From contig JAJQRF010000001.1 in assembly GCA_021228405.1 (NCBI GenBank), positions 1,070,515 through 1,134,514 of the forward strand: a stretch of 64,000 nt of DNA, written 5' to 3'. This document shows, piece by piece, positions 43,644 to 52,886 of the stretch. Below the pieces are notes generated by a model that was not told the DNA's origin, did no database searches, and worked only from the letters and a program-made list of their open reading frames with translations. Source of the DNA: Pyrinomonadaceae bacterium (GTDB lineage Bacteria; Acidobacteriota; Blastocatellia; Pyrinomonadales; Pyrinomonadaceae). How positions within the stretch are numbered: the first letter of the stretch is position 1; every line of letters starts with the position of its first letter. A program made the position numbers and the translations under genes.

Positions 43644-44648
43644 ATGATGAACGCAATTTTTCTGCGCGGATTGAATGAATATAAACGTCAGACCGAGATG
43701 CAGAAGTCTTTTGAAAAGCAAACGGAACGGGTTGATTCAATTTTGAGAAAAGTCGAAGACAGTGATCGTCTTAATGAAAATGAACGTTGTCGGATGTCTT
43801 TGCTTTTGCTGATGCCGCTGGTCGAAGTGGCGTGGTCGGACGGACGCATTTCGCGCCGCGAAATGGATGTCATCGTCAAAGCGGCGGACGTTTACGGTTT
43901 GGTCGATAGCGTCGGCGGTTATCGTGAATTGATCGAACGCTTGCTGACGCGTCCGGCTCCGCAGACGACCGGGCGAATGTGGCAGGATTTTCACGATTTC
44001 CTGAGCAAGCTCAACGAAGACGAACGCCGCACGCTCAATTTTTGTGTGCTCGCGCAAGCGAAATTCGTTGCCGAACAAAGTTCCGACAGCGTGATCGCCT
44101 TTCTGCGCGGCGAACGAATTTCGGAGGATGAACAAAATACGCTCAGAGCGATTGCGGAGCAATTAAAAACAGCCAATGCCGCCGTGGAGAAACGACCGGA
44201 AACCATTCTGGAAGAATCTGCCAATAAACAATCGCCGGCGGTCAAACTCGATGACGAAAATCTGATTCCGCTCGTGCCGCTCGTCAAAACCGCGTGGGCG
44301 GAAGGCAGGGTTACGAAACGCGAACGTCACCTGATCTTTGAAGCGGCGGCGCGAATGGGCATCAAGCCGAATACGGCTTCATACAAGCGTTTGTCCGAAT
44401 GGCTCGAACTGCACCCGACCGACGAATTTTACGAATACGCACTCGGTAAATTGACGCAAAGTTGGAAAAATCTCGATGCGGACGAGAAAAAAGAACGAAA
44501 ATCCGCCTTGCTTTCCGAATGCACGAAGATCGCGGAAGCTTCGGGCGGCTCGAAAGATTTTCCGGCGGGCGGAATGCGAATCTGCGAAGAGGAAATTGCT
44601 GTCGTGAAACGCATTGCCAAACGGATCGGTGCGGCTGATGTCGTTTAA
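43644..44648 (+). CDS. Protein with two TerB-like modules
   Basis: 334 aa, soluble and helical; AAAGGAG precedes the ATG at 43644. Module 1 (near residue 50: LLLLMPLVEVAWSDGRIS) and module 2 (near 210: LIPLVPLVKTAWAEGRVT) are related to each other and to the neighbouring 44674 product, so they arose by duplication. Divergent from the sigma-54 pair. A weak ACCGC ladder resembling array C stands in the spacer (43517-43587). Function unknown. Confidence 0.6.
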   Translation: MMNAIFLRGLNEYKRQTEMQKSFEKQTERVDSILRKVEDSDRLNENERCRMSLLLLMPLVEVAWSDGRISRREMDVIVKAADVYGLVDSVGGYRELIERLLTRPAPQTTGRMWQDFHDFLSKLNEDERRTLNFCVLAQAKFVAEQSSDSVIAFLRGERISEDEQNTLRAIAEQLKTANAAVEKRPETILEESANKQSPAVKLDDENLIPLVPLVKTAWAEGRVTKRERHLIFEAAARMGIKPNTASYKRLSEWLELHPTDEFYEYALGKLTQSWKNLDADEKKERKSALLSECTKIAEASGGSKDFPAGGMRICEEEIAVVKRIAKRIGAADVV

Positions 44649-44673
44649 TTAACGAAAAATTTGTGGAGAAAAT

Positions 44674-45156
44674 ATGAAAGTCGAAAAATACGAAGTTCCG
44701 TCGGAAGCTTTTGAAATTGCAACGGAAATGGGCTACTCGCCCGACAAACTTCCGCTTCTTTTTATGGTTCCGCTCGTGCAGGTGGCGTGGGCGGAAGGCT
44801 TTGTGCAGGCAGGCGAAAAAAGAGTGATCCGGCGTTATGCCGGAAGTTTTCAAATAAACGGCGACGAGGAAAATCTAAGACAGCTCGACATCTGGCTCGA
44901 CGAAAGACCGTCCGACGAATTTTGCGAGGAATCGCTCGAAGATTTGCAGATCATTCTCGTCAATATTCCGGCGAAACAAGCGGCTTATCTGCGCGAAATC
45001 CTGCAAACGGGCTGTATCGAAGTGGCGAACGCGGCGGGCGAGATCGGTCTTTTGCGAAGCCGTTCTAGCATTCAGCGCGAGGAAAAGGAATTGTTGAAGG
45101 ACCTCGGCGACCGGCTCGGACTCAGGATTCAGGCGATTTTGAATCCCGTCGGCTGA
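44674..45156 (+). CDS. TerB-like domain protein
   Basis: 160 aa, soluble, helical. Core segment LPLLFMVPLVQVAWAEGFVQ (near residue 28) matches the modules of the two other TerB-like genes here. 25 bp downstream of the two-module gene, on the same strand, so an operon. No motif for metal or nucleotide binding is clear. Confidence 0.6.
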   Translation: MKVEKYEVPSEAFEIATEMGYSPDKLPLLFMVPLVQVAWAEGFVQAGEKRVIRRYAGSFQINGDEENLRQLDIWLDERPSDEFCEESLEDLQIILVNIPAKQAAYLREILQTGCIEVANAAGEIGLLRSRSSIQREEKELLKDLGDRLGLRIQAILNPVG

Positions 45157-45245
45157 TCGTCGATCTGAGTTTACTGACAAAACTCTCCCCAGAACGGTCA
45201 GGGGTTCTACTTGCAAACGCTTTCGATTTCGACAGGAGAAATTAA

Positions 45246-46805
45246 ATGGACGCACAAATAATCGCGGCGAACAAAATTGAAACGAAAAACACGCTTTACA
45301 AAATTTTGAATTTTGTCGAACGCGTCGGCAACGCCGTTCCGAATCCGGCGATTCTGTTCGTCGCTTTAACTTTCCTCGTCGTAATCGCTTCGGCAATCGT
45401 CACGAATGCCGACATAACCGTTCAGCATCCGACGACGAAGGAAACGATCAGAGCGGTAAATCTGCTCTCGGTCGAAGGATTGCACCGCGTTTTGACTGGT
45501 TTGGTCACTAATTTCACGAGTTTTGCGCCGCTCGGAACAGTTTTGGTCGCACTGCTCGGAATCGCGGTTGCCGAAGCGAGCGGTTTGATTCGGACGAGCT
45601 TGCGTCTGCTCGTGATGTCGTCGCCGAAGAAGCTTTTGACGGTCGTGGTGGTTTTCGCGGGCGTTTTGTCGCACACGGCGAGCGACATCGGTTACGTGCT
45701 TCTGATTCCGCTTTCGGCGATGATCTTTCTCGCCGTCGGACGGCATCCGTTAGCGGGACTCGCGGCGGCTTTTGCGGGAGTTTCGGGCGGTTTCAGCGCA
45801 AATTTACTGCTCGGACCGATCGACGCGATGCTGGCGGGAATCACGCAGGAAGCGGCGCACATCGTTGATCCGGCATATTCGGTCACGCCCGTCGCCAACT
45901 ATTATTTTATGGCTTCGTCGGCAATTTTGGTGACGGTTCTCGGAACGTGGATCACCGAAAAGCTCGTCGTGCCGCGACTCGGCGAATACAAAGGCGATGC
46001 CGTTCCCGAAAAGCTGGAAACGCTGACCGATGCGGAAAAGCGCGGGATGAAATTCGCTTTTGCCGCGCTCTTGATCTTCGTCGGCATAATTTTGCTCGGC
46101 ACGATTCCGGCGGACGGATTTTTGCGCGATACGAAAACGGGCGAACTGCTGAAATCGCCGTTTTTGTCGGGAATCGTGGCGGTCATTTTTGCGGGCGGAG
46201 TTTTTCTCGGATTGGCTTTCGGCATCGGGGCGCGAACCGTTAAAAGCACGAACGACGTGACGAATGCGATGGAAAATTCGATGAAAACGATGTCGACGTA
46301 TCTCGTGCTCGCGTTTTTTGCGGCGCAGTTCATCGCGCTTTTCAACTGGTCGAATCTCGGTGTCATCATCGCCGTCAACGGTGCGGAGTTTTTGAAAAAT
46401 CTCGAAGTCAGCGGTGTGACGCTGATAATTACGTTCATCGTCGCCACGATGATCTTGGATTTGCTGATCGGTTCGGCGGCGGCGAAATGGGCTCTGGTCG
46501 CGCCGATCTTCGTGCCGATGATGATGATTCTGGGTTATTCGCCCGAAATGACGCAGGCGACTTACCGCATCGGCGACAGCGTGATAAATATCGTTTCGCC
46601 GCTGATGTCGTATTTTCCGCTGATCGTCGCGTTCGCGCAAAAATACGACGGTCGCGCCGGAATCGGAACGCTGATGGCGTTGATGATGCCTTATTCGGTC
46701 GCGTTTTTTGTCGGCTGGACGCTGTTTTTGGTGATTTGGTTTTATCTCGGTCTGCCGCTCGGACCGGGCGCGGAATTGTTTTATCAAATGCCCGCACCGC
46801 AATAA
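45246..46805 (+). CDS. AbgT-family p-aminobenzoyl-glutamate/antibiotic transporter
   Basis: 519 aa, about nine to ten membrane helices including hairpins. Family features: N-terminal [18 protein letters not shown], the [19 protein letters not shown] re-entrant region, [20 protein letters not shown], and a C-terminal [19 protein letters not shown] with [18 protein letters not shown]. Members take up p-aminobenzoyl-glutamate or export sulfonamides. Stands alone behind GACAGGAGA and is closed by a perfect terminator. Probably unrelated to secretion. Confidence 0.93.
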   Translation: MDAQIIAANKIETKNTLYKILNFVERVGNAVPNPAILFVALTFLVVIASAIVTNADITVQHPTTKETIRAVNLLSVEGLHRVLTGLVTNFTSFAPLGTVLVALLGIAVAEASGLIRTSLRLLVMSSPKKLLTVVVVFAGVLSHTASDIGYVLLIPLSAMIFLAVGRHPLAGLAAAFAGVSGGFSANLLLGPIDAMLAGITQEAAHIVDPAYSVTPVANYYFMASSAILVTVLGTWITEKLVVPRLGEYKGDAVPEKLETLTDAEKRGMKFAFAALLIFVGIILLGTIPADGFLRDTKTGELLKSPFLSGIVAVIFAGGVFLGLAFGIGARTVKSTNDVTNAMENSMKTMSTYLVLAFFAAQFIALFNWSNLGVIIAVNGAEFLKNLEVSGVTLIITFIVATMILDLLIGSAAAKWALVAPIFVPMMMILGYSPEMTQATYRIGDSVINIVSPLMSYFPLIVAFAQKYDGRAGIGTLMALMMPYSVAFFVGWTLFLVIWFYLGLPLGPGAELFYQMPAPQ

Positions 46806-46857
46806 ACGGGCGCAAAAGATTGATTTTTACACGGGGGAAAAAGGACAGGAAGGGCAA

Positions 46858-46915
46858 AAAATAACCGGAAGGCTTTCGCTTTGAAAATTTCAAAGCGAAA
46901 GCCTTCCGGTTATTT
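46858..46915. terminator. Very long perfect bidirectional terminator
   Basis: A stem of about 28 bp with almost no loop: AACCGGAAGGCTTTCGCTTT on the left, fully complementary to AAAGCGAAAGCCTTCCGGTT on the right, with AAAT / ATTT ends. It separates the AbgT and sigma-factor genes. Confidence 0.85.
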
Positions 46916-47041
46916 GCGTAATTGTTTTCCCGGCGGCAAATATTGTAATTTAGGGTTTACGACGCGCTTCGGGCTATTTCTTGATTTTCGCGTTTTGAAA
47001 TTTTCGGGTTAAATGAGTTACCGTAAATTAGATTAATTTTT

Positions 47042-47767
47042 GTGGCTGAACCCAATCAGGAAAATTCATTTGCCGCTCAACAGGCTTTTCTCGACCGCGA
47101 TGAACTCGTCGAGCGATACCGCCCGTATGTCTATTCGATCGTCAAGCAGGTTTTGAACCGTTTTCCCGTCAACGTCGATTTTGAAGAGCTGGCGAGTTAC
47201 GGAATGGTCGGACTGCTCGAAGCGGCTGACCGCTACGACCCGCGCCGCAAGGTTTCGTTCGTGACGTTTTCGCATTACCGCATCAAGGGCGCGGTTTTCG
47301 ACGGTTTGCGGCAGATGGGAATTTTGACGCGCACGCCGAACGATGCCTGGGTGCGCCGCGAAGCGGTTTTGAACGATTTGGTGCAAACCGCGTCCGACGA
47401 CGAAACGGAAACAACGACGGCGACGGTTGACGACGAAATCCAGACGGTCGAAAAATTTGTCGATTCGTTGATTCCCGCGTATTTGCTTTCCCTGAGCGAA
47501 GAAAACGCGCCCGACGTTGCCGACACGCGCGAACTTCCGAACGTTTCGGTCGAGTTCCGCGAAACCATCGATCTGGTGCGTGCAACCGTCAAGGAATTGC
47601 CCGAAAAGGAACGCGAAATCATCGAAGCACTCTATTTCAAACAAATCTCGACGACCGAACTTGCCAAGATAATGGGCGTGAATAAATCGTGGATTTCACG
47701 CCTTCATTCCAAAGCCGTCAACCGTCTGCGCCAACGTCTGGCAATGCTCGGACTGCTTTCCGAGTGA
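47042..47767 (+). CDS. FliA/WhiG-class sigma factor (sigma-28 family)
   Basis: 241 aa, GTG start, no clear Shine-Dalgarno. Sigma region 2 (YRPYVYSIVKQVLNRFP, EELASYGMVGLLEAADRYDP, SFVTFSHYRIKGAVFDGLRQ) and region 4 HTH (LPEKEREIIEALYFKQISTT, NKSWISRLHSKAVNRLRQRL) follow the FliA/WhiG layout. A charged acidic spacer (DDETETTTATVDDE) lies between. FliA recognises TAAAGTTT-N11-GCCGATAA, and four sites of that geometry are found in this window, three of them before candidate secretion genes, the nearest 535 bp downstream. It is likely the late-gene sigma factor of this T3SS. No anti-sigma FlgM gene was recognised. Confidence 0.85.
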   Translation: MAEPNQENSFAAQQAFLDRDELVERYRPYVYSIVKQVLNRFPVNVDFEELASYGMVGLLEAADRYDPRRKVSFVTFSHYRIKGAVFDGLRQMGILTRTPNDAWVRREAVLNDLVQTASDDETETTTATVDDEIQTVEKFVDSLIPAYLLSLSEENAPDVADTRELPNVSVEFRETIDLVRATVKELPEKEREIIEALYFKQISTTELAKIMGVNKSWISRLHSKAVNRLRQRLAMLGLLSE

Positions 47768-47810
47768 AGATTTTTGCCTGCGAAAAGAACGAAAGAACCG
47801 AAAAATAAAA

Positions 47811-47875
47811 GTTCAGAGTTCAAACTTCAGTTTGGACTTCCAAGCAAAATTCAAGATAAATCTTGAACTCTGAAC
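47811..47875. repeat. Hairpin repeat GTTCAGAGTTCAA / TTGAACTCTGAAC
   Basis: 13-bp arms with extra internal pairing, then ACGTTCGAGTAA. The same element with the same flank occurs at 62221-62298, there with 27-bp perfect arms. Both copies stand next to 21-bp arrays. A half copy of the CGAAATGAACGAAAG repeat precedes it. Confidence 0.7.
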
Positions 47876-47956
47876 ACGTTCGAGTAATCTCAAAACCTCG
47901 ATTAAAAACAAGGCGCGATTCTTAATCGGTTTTACTGCGAGTCCTAAAATTATTAA

Positions 47957-48180
47957 TTTCCACTTTCGGGACAAGTTCCCGCACTTACGGCAAAATTTGC
48001 CGCACTCCGATATTTTTTTCCCGCACTTCCAGATATTTTTCCCGCAAGTGCAGGAACTTTTCCTGCACTCCGAGATATTTTTTCTGCACACCAATATTTT
48101 TTTCCCGTGTGCCGAGATATTTTTCCCGCGTCCCAATATATTTTTCCCGTGTCCCGGGATTTTTTTCCCGTGACTACATA
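47957..48180. repeat. 21-bp phased array D (CCCGCACTCCGAGATATT)
   Basis: Nine full units of exactly 21 nt from 47978, plus one degenerate unit before (47957) and a partial one after. Each has CCCGCAC, CCCGTGT or CTGCAC at the head and a T-run of five to seven at the tail. Between the sigma-factor gene and the DUF1521 gene promoter. The remaining bases 48181-48301 are AT-rich leader sequence without other features. Confidence 0.92.
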
Positions 48181-48301
48181 AATTTTCTATTAATTTAATT
48201 ATTTCACTATTTCATCGTTGGTTTTTACTCATCCGAGTCTGCAAATTTACTTAATTTTGCACGTTCCTTTCCGACAATCCGCAAAAACTTTTCATTTTTA
48301 G

Positions 48302-48328
48302 GAAACTTTCAAATAAGCCTGCCGATAA
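48302..48328 (+). promoter_or_regulatory. FliA (sigma-28)-type promoter P2
   Basis: GAAACTTT (48302-48309), 11 nt, GCCGATAA (48321-48328). The -35 matches TAAAGTTT at six of eight and the -10 is perfect. Predicted transcript starts about 100 nt before the DUF1521 gene's ATG. Confidence 0.8.
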
Positions 48329-48435
48329 TCATTACAACAGCGAGAAAATTGTTGAATAAAGCTTTATAAAACTAATGTTCGCTAAGTAAAAACGTAGTAT
48401 CAAACACTAAGCGTTTCGGAAGGAGAAGAACAGGA

Positions 48436-49497
48436 ATGAGCAACATTAACGTAAATATTTTTAATTTTAATTCAAACGGGGTTCGCAATGATCTGTTGGA
48501 CGGTTTGAATTCGACGGCTTTCAACGATGTAAATGACATTTTATCGAATATCTTCAGCGATTTTGCGCAGTTATTCGACACTATCGGCGGAAATGCGTTT
48601 AACGGAAACAATTCATCGATCGCGGCGGGCGGCTGTTGTGTTCCGCCGTCGCCGATCGATTCGACGCATCCTGAGGGAAGCCTGAAAACCGACAGCAACG
48701 GAGTTGTCACGACACCCGGCGGTTACAAGATCGAAGCCACCAAGCAACACGAATGGGTCATCACCGGACCGGACGGCAAAACGACGCGCATCTGGGGCGA
48801 CCCGCACGTTGCCGAAGGCGACGGCGGAACGTGGGATTTCAAACGTAATTCGACTTTCGTATTGGGCGACGGAACGAAAATTAACGTCACCACCAAACCC
48901 TGGGGCAATGGCGGAATGACGGTGACAGGCGGACTCGAAATCATCAGCGGCAACGACCGCGTACAGATTTCCGACATCGACAAAGGCAAGGGCGTGGTCG
49001 GCGGGGTTACGCAGGACGGCTATGCACACGCCAACAGCTTCGGCGGCAACGACGTTTTCGTGATGGGCAAGGAAACCGACGATTGGTCTTTTCAAGGCAA
49101 GGAAATCATCGGCAGCAATAACGGCGGCGATTCGTTCAAGCTCGGCAACGATCTGCCCGTCGGCAACGGAGGCAACAACGATCTCTGGGCAGGTTTCGAT
49201 TTCAATCAATTGCTCCACAATTTCGTGAGCGATCTTATCAACGATTGGAATTCGACGTGGAGACCGAATCAGGTCGGCACGAACCCGTATTACAACAACA
49301 CGGGCGGCTCGAACGATAATAATTCGACCACGCGCAACGACAATACGAATAATTTCGGCAATTACAACCGTTTTCGGCATCAAAACCAATTACGCGACGC
49401 TTTCCGTATGCTCGGACAGATGTTCAATCTGCTGTCGCGCCTGGCAAAACTCGACGACACGATGTTTACGATGCGAAACCGCGCACTGTATGCCTAA
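48436..49497 (+). CDS. DUF1521 (metal-induced self-cleavage, NopE-type) secreted protein
   Basis: 353 aa; AAGGAGAAG before the ATG. N-terminal 60 residues Asn/Phe/Asp-rich and flexible with no Sec signal. The central domain (about residues 97-240) begins GGYKIEATKQHEWVITGPDG and contains TTRIWGDPHVAEGDGGTWDF: G121-D122-P123-H124-V125 is the Asp-Pro scissile motif of the DUF1521 metal-ion-inducible autocleavage domain of rhizobial T3SS effectors NopE1/NopE2 (GD-PHVD). The C-terminus is Asn-rich, then a basic helix. It has an FliA-type promoter and lies beside T3SS genes, so a secreted effector or needle-tip protein is likely. Confidence 0.78.
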   Translation: MSNINVNIFNFNSNGVRNDLLDGLNSTAFNDVNDILSNIFSDFAQLFDTIGGNAFNGNNSSIAAGGCCVPPSPIDSTHPEGSLKTDSNGVVTTPGGYKIEATKQHEWVITGPDGKTTRIWGDPHVAEGDGGTWDFKRNSTFVLGDGTKINVTTKPWGNGGMTVTGGLEIISGNDRVQISDIDKGKGVVGGVTQDGYAHANSFGGNDVFVMGKETDDWSFQGKEIIGSNNGGDSFKLGNDLPVGNGGNNDLWAGFDFNQLLHNFVSDLINDWNSTWRPNQVGTNPYYNNTGGSNDNNSTTRNDNTNNFGNYNRFRHQNQLRDAFRMLGQMFNLLSRLAKLDDTMFTMRNRALYA

Positions 49498-49589
49498 GGT
49501 TAATTGATTTTATTAAATGAATGTGAGGCGTGATTTTCAAAAAAATTACGCTTCACAAAATTTAGCTTTAAAGAGGAAGTAAGAGAGAA

Positions 49590-50084
49590 ATGTTAGCAAA
49601 TCAAAGAAATACGAATAATCGTAAACACGAAATTCAGGAAAAACTCGTAACCGGACAGATCACGATCTCGGAAGCCGTCGGATTAAACCGCAAACAGCTT
49701 TACGCGATCGCACGGCGCGGTTATCAATTGATGAATTCGGGCAAGCTGGAAGAAGCGCGGCAGATTTATGCGGGCTTGGTCGCCGCCGATCCGTTCGACA
49801 GCGTTTTCCATTGTCATCTCGGCGCGATTCATTGGCGGATGGGAAATGTCGAAGAAGCGTTCAAAGAATATGACGCTTCGATTCGCTACAATATCGCCAA
49901 CGTGGACGCACTTGCCGGACGCGGTGAACTTTATTTGCTGAAGGGTGAAGTCAAAAAAGGCATCGAAGATTTGCGTAAGGCGTTGGAAAACGACCCGAAC
50001 GCATTTCGTCCCGCCACGGTTCGCGCCCGCGCTTTGCTCGTGTCGCTTCGTCAGGTCGCATCGCACAAACAAGCGGCGGCTTAA
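49590..50084 (+). CDS. SycD/LcrH-like TPR chaperone (class II T3SS chaperone)
   Basis: 164 aa; AGAGGAAGTAAGAGAG before the ATG. Three TPR repeats (YAIARRGYQLMNSGKLEEAR, VFHCHLGAIHWRMGNVEEAF, VDALAGRGELYLLKGEVKKG), preceded by a short helix (ISEAVGLNRKQL), the SycD/LcrH/IpgC layout and length. Such chaperones bind hydrophobic translocators before secretion. It is upstream of and co-directional with the 50129 gene, its probable client. No signal peptide. Confidence 0.7.
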   Translation: MLANQRNTNNRKHEIQEKLVTGQITISEAVGLNRKQLYAIARRGYQLMNSGKLEEARQIYAGLVAADPFDSVFHCHLGAIHWRMGNVEEAFKEYDASIRYNIANVDALAGRGELYLLKGEVKKGIEDLRKALENDPNAFRPATVRARALLVSLRQVASHKQAAA

Positions 50085-50128
50085 GCCGTTTATTCAGTTT
50101 TATTTTTTACAGTCGAGGAAGTTTTATT

Positions 50129-51976
50129 ATGCCGAAACCTGTCATAAACGGAGGAGTTTCCGCCCAACTCGGAATTAACACAAAAGGTGCGGAAGCCGGT
50201 TTGGGTGTGCGGGTTTCGGTAAAACTTTCTGCTAAACAAAATCAAGGCGCGATTCGTCAGGTCAGTCAGCAAGTCATCAAAAACCCGAATCATAACCGCG
50301 CCAACACGACGCATCAAACCCAAAATCAACCGCAAGTCAGGCAAAATCACGGCGGACACGAACAAGGTCAGCCGGCAAATCTGAAAAATTCGCAAAATCA
50401 AGGCAATAACGGCGCAAATCACGCTTCGGAACAAGGCTTGGAACACGGTCGCGGACATCACAAATCGGATGTTGACACGCCTAATCAACCGCATCAGCCG
50501 AACAATACGAATAACACGAACACGGCGAACACGCCTAAACCGCAAAATCCGCCGACGCAAACCAACACGGAAAAACCGCAAAATTTGCCGAATACGCCGA
50601 ACACACCAAATTTGCCGCATCAGCATTTTCCGCAAACGAATTCGCCGCATCAACCGACGACACAGCATTTTCCGACAGTTCGCATTAATATTCCGGCAAA
50701 TGTTCCGCAGCTTGAAAACCTGCCGAACGCCCTGCTCAAAATCGTTCTCGGACCGATTTTACAGCAGAACGATATTTATCTGAGCAATCGGGCGATCAAT
50801 CAACTGATCGATGGCAATTCGCCGAATTATCATTCAAATTCGCAATCGAACCCTCTGCCGAAACAAATCGGCACGCTTTTGCAAAATGTCGGCAAAACGC
50901 TTTTCGGTTTCGTGCAGAATCCGTCGAATCTGAGCGGCAAAATGATCCATCAGGTCACGACGGAACTCGCGCATCATTTTCACGAAGAAATTCAGGCTTC
51001 CAAAACTATTCTGCTGAACACGGCGGGTTTGGACGGCAAACATTTTGAACAATTGAACATCCGCGAAAGAATGCAAACGGCGGTCGAACTTCTGCCGCGT
51101 CATATTCCGGCGCACGCGATGGAAACCCTGCAAAATCATCCTTCGCACGAAATTCTGAACGGATTTCTGCTGGCGCGCGGTTTTGTTTCGGCAAATGAAA
51201 ATGCGCCGAATACGAAAACTCTTGCCGCTTTGACGAACGTTCTGGCAAACGAGATTCCGCCCGCCGCTCTGCGCGACATCGGACAGCTCGTCAAAATCCT
51301 GATCGCTGACGCGGCTTCGGCGAAAACGACCGCCAATCTCGATCTGGCTGTCCAAAAATTCGTGCGGATTCTGCTGGCGAACAACGAACTCGGCGTTTTG
51401 CTCGCGGTCATCAGTCTGGCGGGACAAACTCAGCCGAACGGCGGTTTGGTCAGCCGTTCGCTCGCGCTCGCACAAATTTACGAAATGATAAATCGTTTGA
51501 TCCTGGCGGGCGAAAAAGCGATGAACGAAGCGATGCCGAAAAACGTTTCGGAGAGCGTTCTGCAAAAATCCGAAAAGAACAATTTCATTTCGCTTTCCGT
51601 CAACACGGCGGACAAGGACGACGCGAACCCGAACATTAACAAGCCGGGACAAACGGGCGCGGAAAGCGCGTTGCGGCAGTTTTTGGAATTCAATCCGGCT
51701 TTTATGCAGGACAATTCGGCTTCGGCGTTTACCAATTCCGATGATGCAAGGCAGGCACAGAAGGATTTTGTCAGTGCTTATCAAACGGAGATCGAACAAT
51801 GGCTGAGAAGCGGAAATCATCGACTGGTCAAGGACATCGATTTTGAAAAACCGATCGGCATCGTCGTCGAACGCGATTCGGAAGGCTATTTTTCGGCGAC
51901 CAAAGCGCGAATCGTTCTGGTTCGCGACAGTTCGGTGGTGGGCTGGCATTTCCTCAAATCTTTTTTGGTTTCATAA
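50129..51976 (+). CDS. Large Asn/Gln/Pro-rich protein, candidate secreted T3SS substrate
   Basis: 615 aa; GAGGAAG before the ATG. Residues about 30-190 are strongly biased (Asn, Gln, His, Pro, Thr) and probably disordered; no Sec signal. The remainder is predicted helical and moderately amphipathic with one weak hydrophobic stretch (ELGVLLAVISLAG near residue 430), less than a typical translocator helix. The C-terminal 60 residues are beta-like (GIVVERDSEGYF, TKARIVLVRD). The SycD-like gene upstream suggests a chaperone-bound export substrate; the CdiI-like gene 40 bp downstream suggests the C-terminus could be toxic. Both are inference. Confidence 0.55.
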   Translation: MPKPVINGGVSAQLGINTKGAEAGLGVRVSVKLSAKQNQGAIRQVSQQVIKNPNHNRANTTHQTQNQPQVRQNHGGHEQGQPANLKNSQNQGNNGANHASEQGLEHGRGHHKSDVDTPNQPHQPNNTNNTNTANTPKPQNPPTQTNTEKPQNLPNTPNTPNLPHQHFPQTNSPHQPTTQHFPTVRINIPANVPQLENLPNALLKIVLGPILQQNDIYLSNRAINQLIDGNSPNYHSNSQSNPLPKQIGTLLQNVGKTLFGFVQNPSNLSGKMIHQVTTELAHHFHEEIQASKTILLNTAGLDGKHFEQLNIRERMQTAVELLPRHIPAHAMETLQNHPSHEILNGFLLARGFVSANENAPNTKTLAALTNVLANEIPPAALRDIGQLVKILIADAASAKTTANLDLAVQKFVRILLANNELGVLLAVISLAGQTQPNGGLVSRSLALAQIYEMINRLILAGEKAMNEAMPKNVSESVLQKSEKNNFISLSVNTADKDDANPNINKPGQTGAESALRQFLEFNPAFMQDNSASAFTNSDDARQAQKDFVSAYQTEIEQWLRSGNHRLVKDIDFEKPIGIVVERDSEGYFSATKARIVLVRDSSVVGWHFLKSFLVS

Positions 51977-52016
51977 AACCGGACAACCGGAAATCCAATA
52001 TTTAACGGAGCGGCGA

Positions 52017-52439
52017 ATGACAACCGCAAATTGTTTTTCGGGCGGGCAATATTTATCCTTAAAAGAAATCTCCCCCGAAAAGAAAGTGAGCAATTTTCAA
52101 TTCAAATTTCCTGAACTCTACCAGTTTTTCGGCGGTTATTTTTATCAGGGTTGGAGCGCAGATTATCGTTGGGAAGGCGCAAAGCCGAGCTTTTCGGCGG
52201 TCGTCAGACACTTTAAAGCCGTCAATCCGCCGCTCACCGTTACCAAAGTCCGCAACGAGCTCGAAGACTTGCTCGCTTCAAACATTGACGAAGAAATTTT
52301 AGCTGATGTCTTAAAGGAATTAGGCAGTAATTTTTACCCGACGGCGGAATCGCTCACGCATCACGCTTGGCTCGAAAATATCCTGGAAATATTAAAAGAA
52401 TCGCCGACCAAAGCGAAAATCCTGCGCGAATTAAACTAG
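52017..52439 (+). CDS. CdiI-type contact-inhibition immunity-like protein
   Basis: 140 aa from the ATG at 52017 (GGAG seven bases before). The segments FKFPELYQFFGGYFYQGWSA and LGSNFYPTAESLTHHAWLEN match my recollection of the CdiI_2 immunity family (YP..LYQ-LGAYFHQDW and a C-terminal GxxYDPTAxGLTYREWL). No CdiA, Rhs or two-partner transporter is nearby; instead it is the last gene of the SycD-like/50129 group. An immunity protein in a T3SS cluster is unexpected. The alternative is a remnant from an older toxin locus. Confidence 0.6.
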   Translation: MTTANCFSGGQYLSLKEISPEKKVSNFQFKFPELYQFFGGYFYQGWSADYRWEGAKPSFSAVVRHFKAVNPPLTVTKVRNELEDLLASNIDEEILADVLKELGSNFYPTAESLTHHAWLENILEILKESPTKAKILRELN

Positions 52440-52494
52440 CCGTAAACAGTCGAAAGGTGAAGTAAATGCAATAAAGAAGCGTATCAAACAAGTC

Positions 52495-52528
52495 AAGATT
52501 TAAGATTTAAGTCCAAAATTTAAAATCG
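52495..52528. repeat. Degenerate heptamer tract (AAGATTT)
   Basis: AAGATTT AAGATTT AAGTCCA AAATTTA AAATCGC reads as five imperfect heptamers related to the TCCAAAA repeats elsewhere. Weaker than the other three tracts. Confidence 0.45.
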
Positions 52529-52601
52529 CAACCCGCTCCTTACAAGTCGCGTTTCTGCCTTTATGAATGTCTTCTCAAATTCAATTTTTGCTACGAAAAA
52601 G

Positions 52602-52832
52602 TTTTATAAACCCAAGTTTATAAAATAAAAACTTGGGTTTATAAAATATTTACCTTGGAATATATTTTATAAACTTGAGTTTATATTTTATTTACTCTCG
52701 AATATATTTTATAAACCTGGGTTTTTATTTTATTTACCTAAGTTTATAAAACTTTTTCGCAGGTTTATGTTTTATTTACTTTGGAATATAAAAAATTTAC
52801 CTTGGTTTTTAAAAAAATTTCCTGTCTTCGGA
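52602..52832. repeat. 21-bp phased array E (TTTATTTACCTTGG)
   Basis: Eleven consecutive units of exactly 21 nt, each an AT-rich half (TTTTAT or AAAATA) followed by TTTACCTTGG or AACCCAAG and ending TTTATA or AATATA. The A/T tracts recur in phase with two helical turns. Between convergent 52017 and 52887 genes. Stop codons fall in all minus frames and in unit 2 of the open plus frame, so it is not coding. Confidence 0.93.
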
Positions 52833-52886
52833 AGTATTTCAGAAGTCTTTTTTAATGTAATTTTTGAAGATATTTAAGAAATATTT

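Noticed and set aside
45804-46802. Long minus-strand frame opposite the AbgT transporter gene
   Set aside because: Extremely His/Arg/Gln-rich shadow of a membrane protein gene with clear family motifs on the plus strand.
52602-52832. CRISPR array
   Set aside because: Direct units are contiguous without spacers, degenerate, and no cas gene is present; the same goes for the other five arrays.
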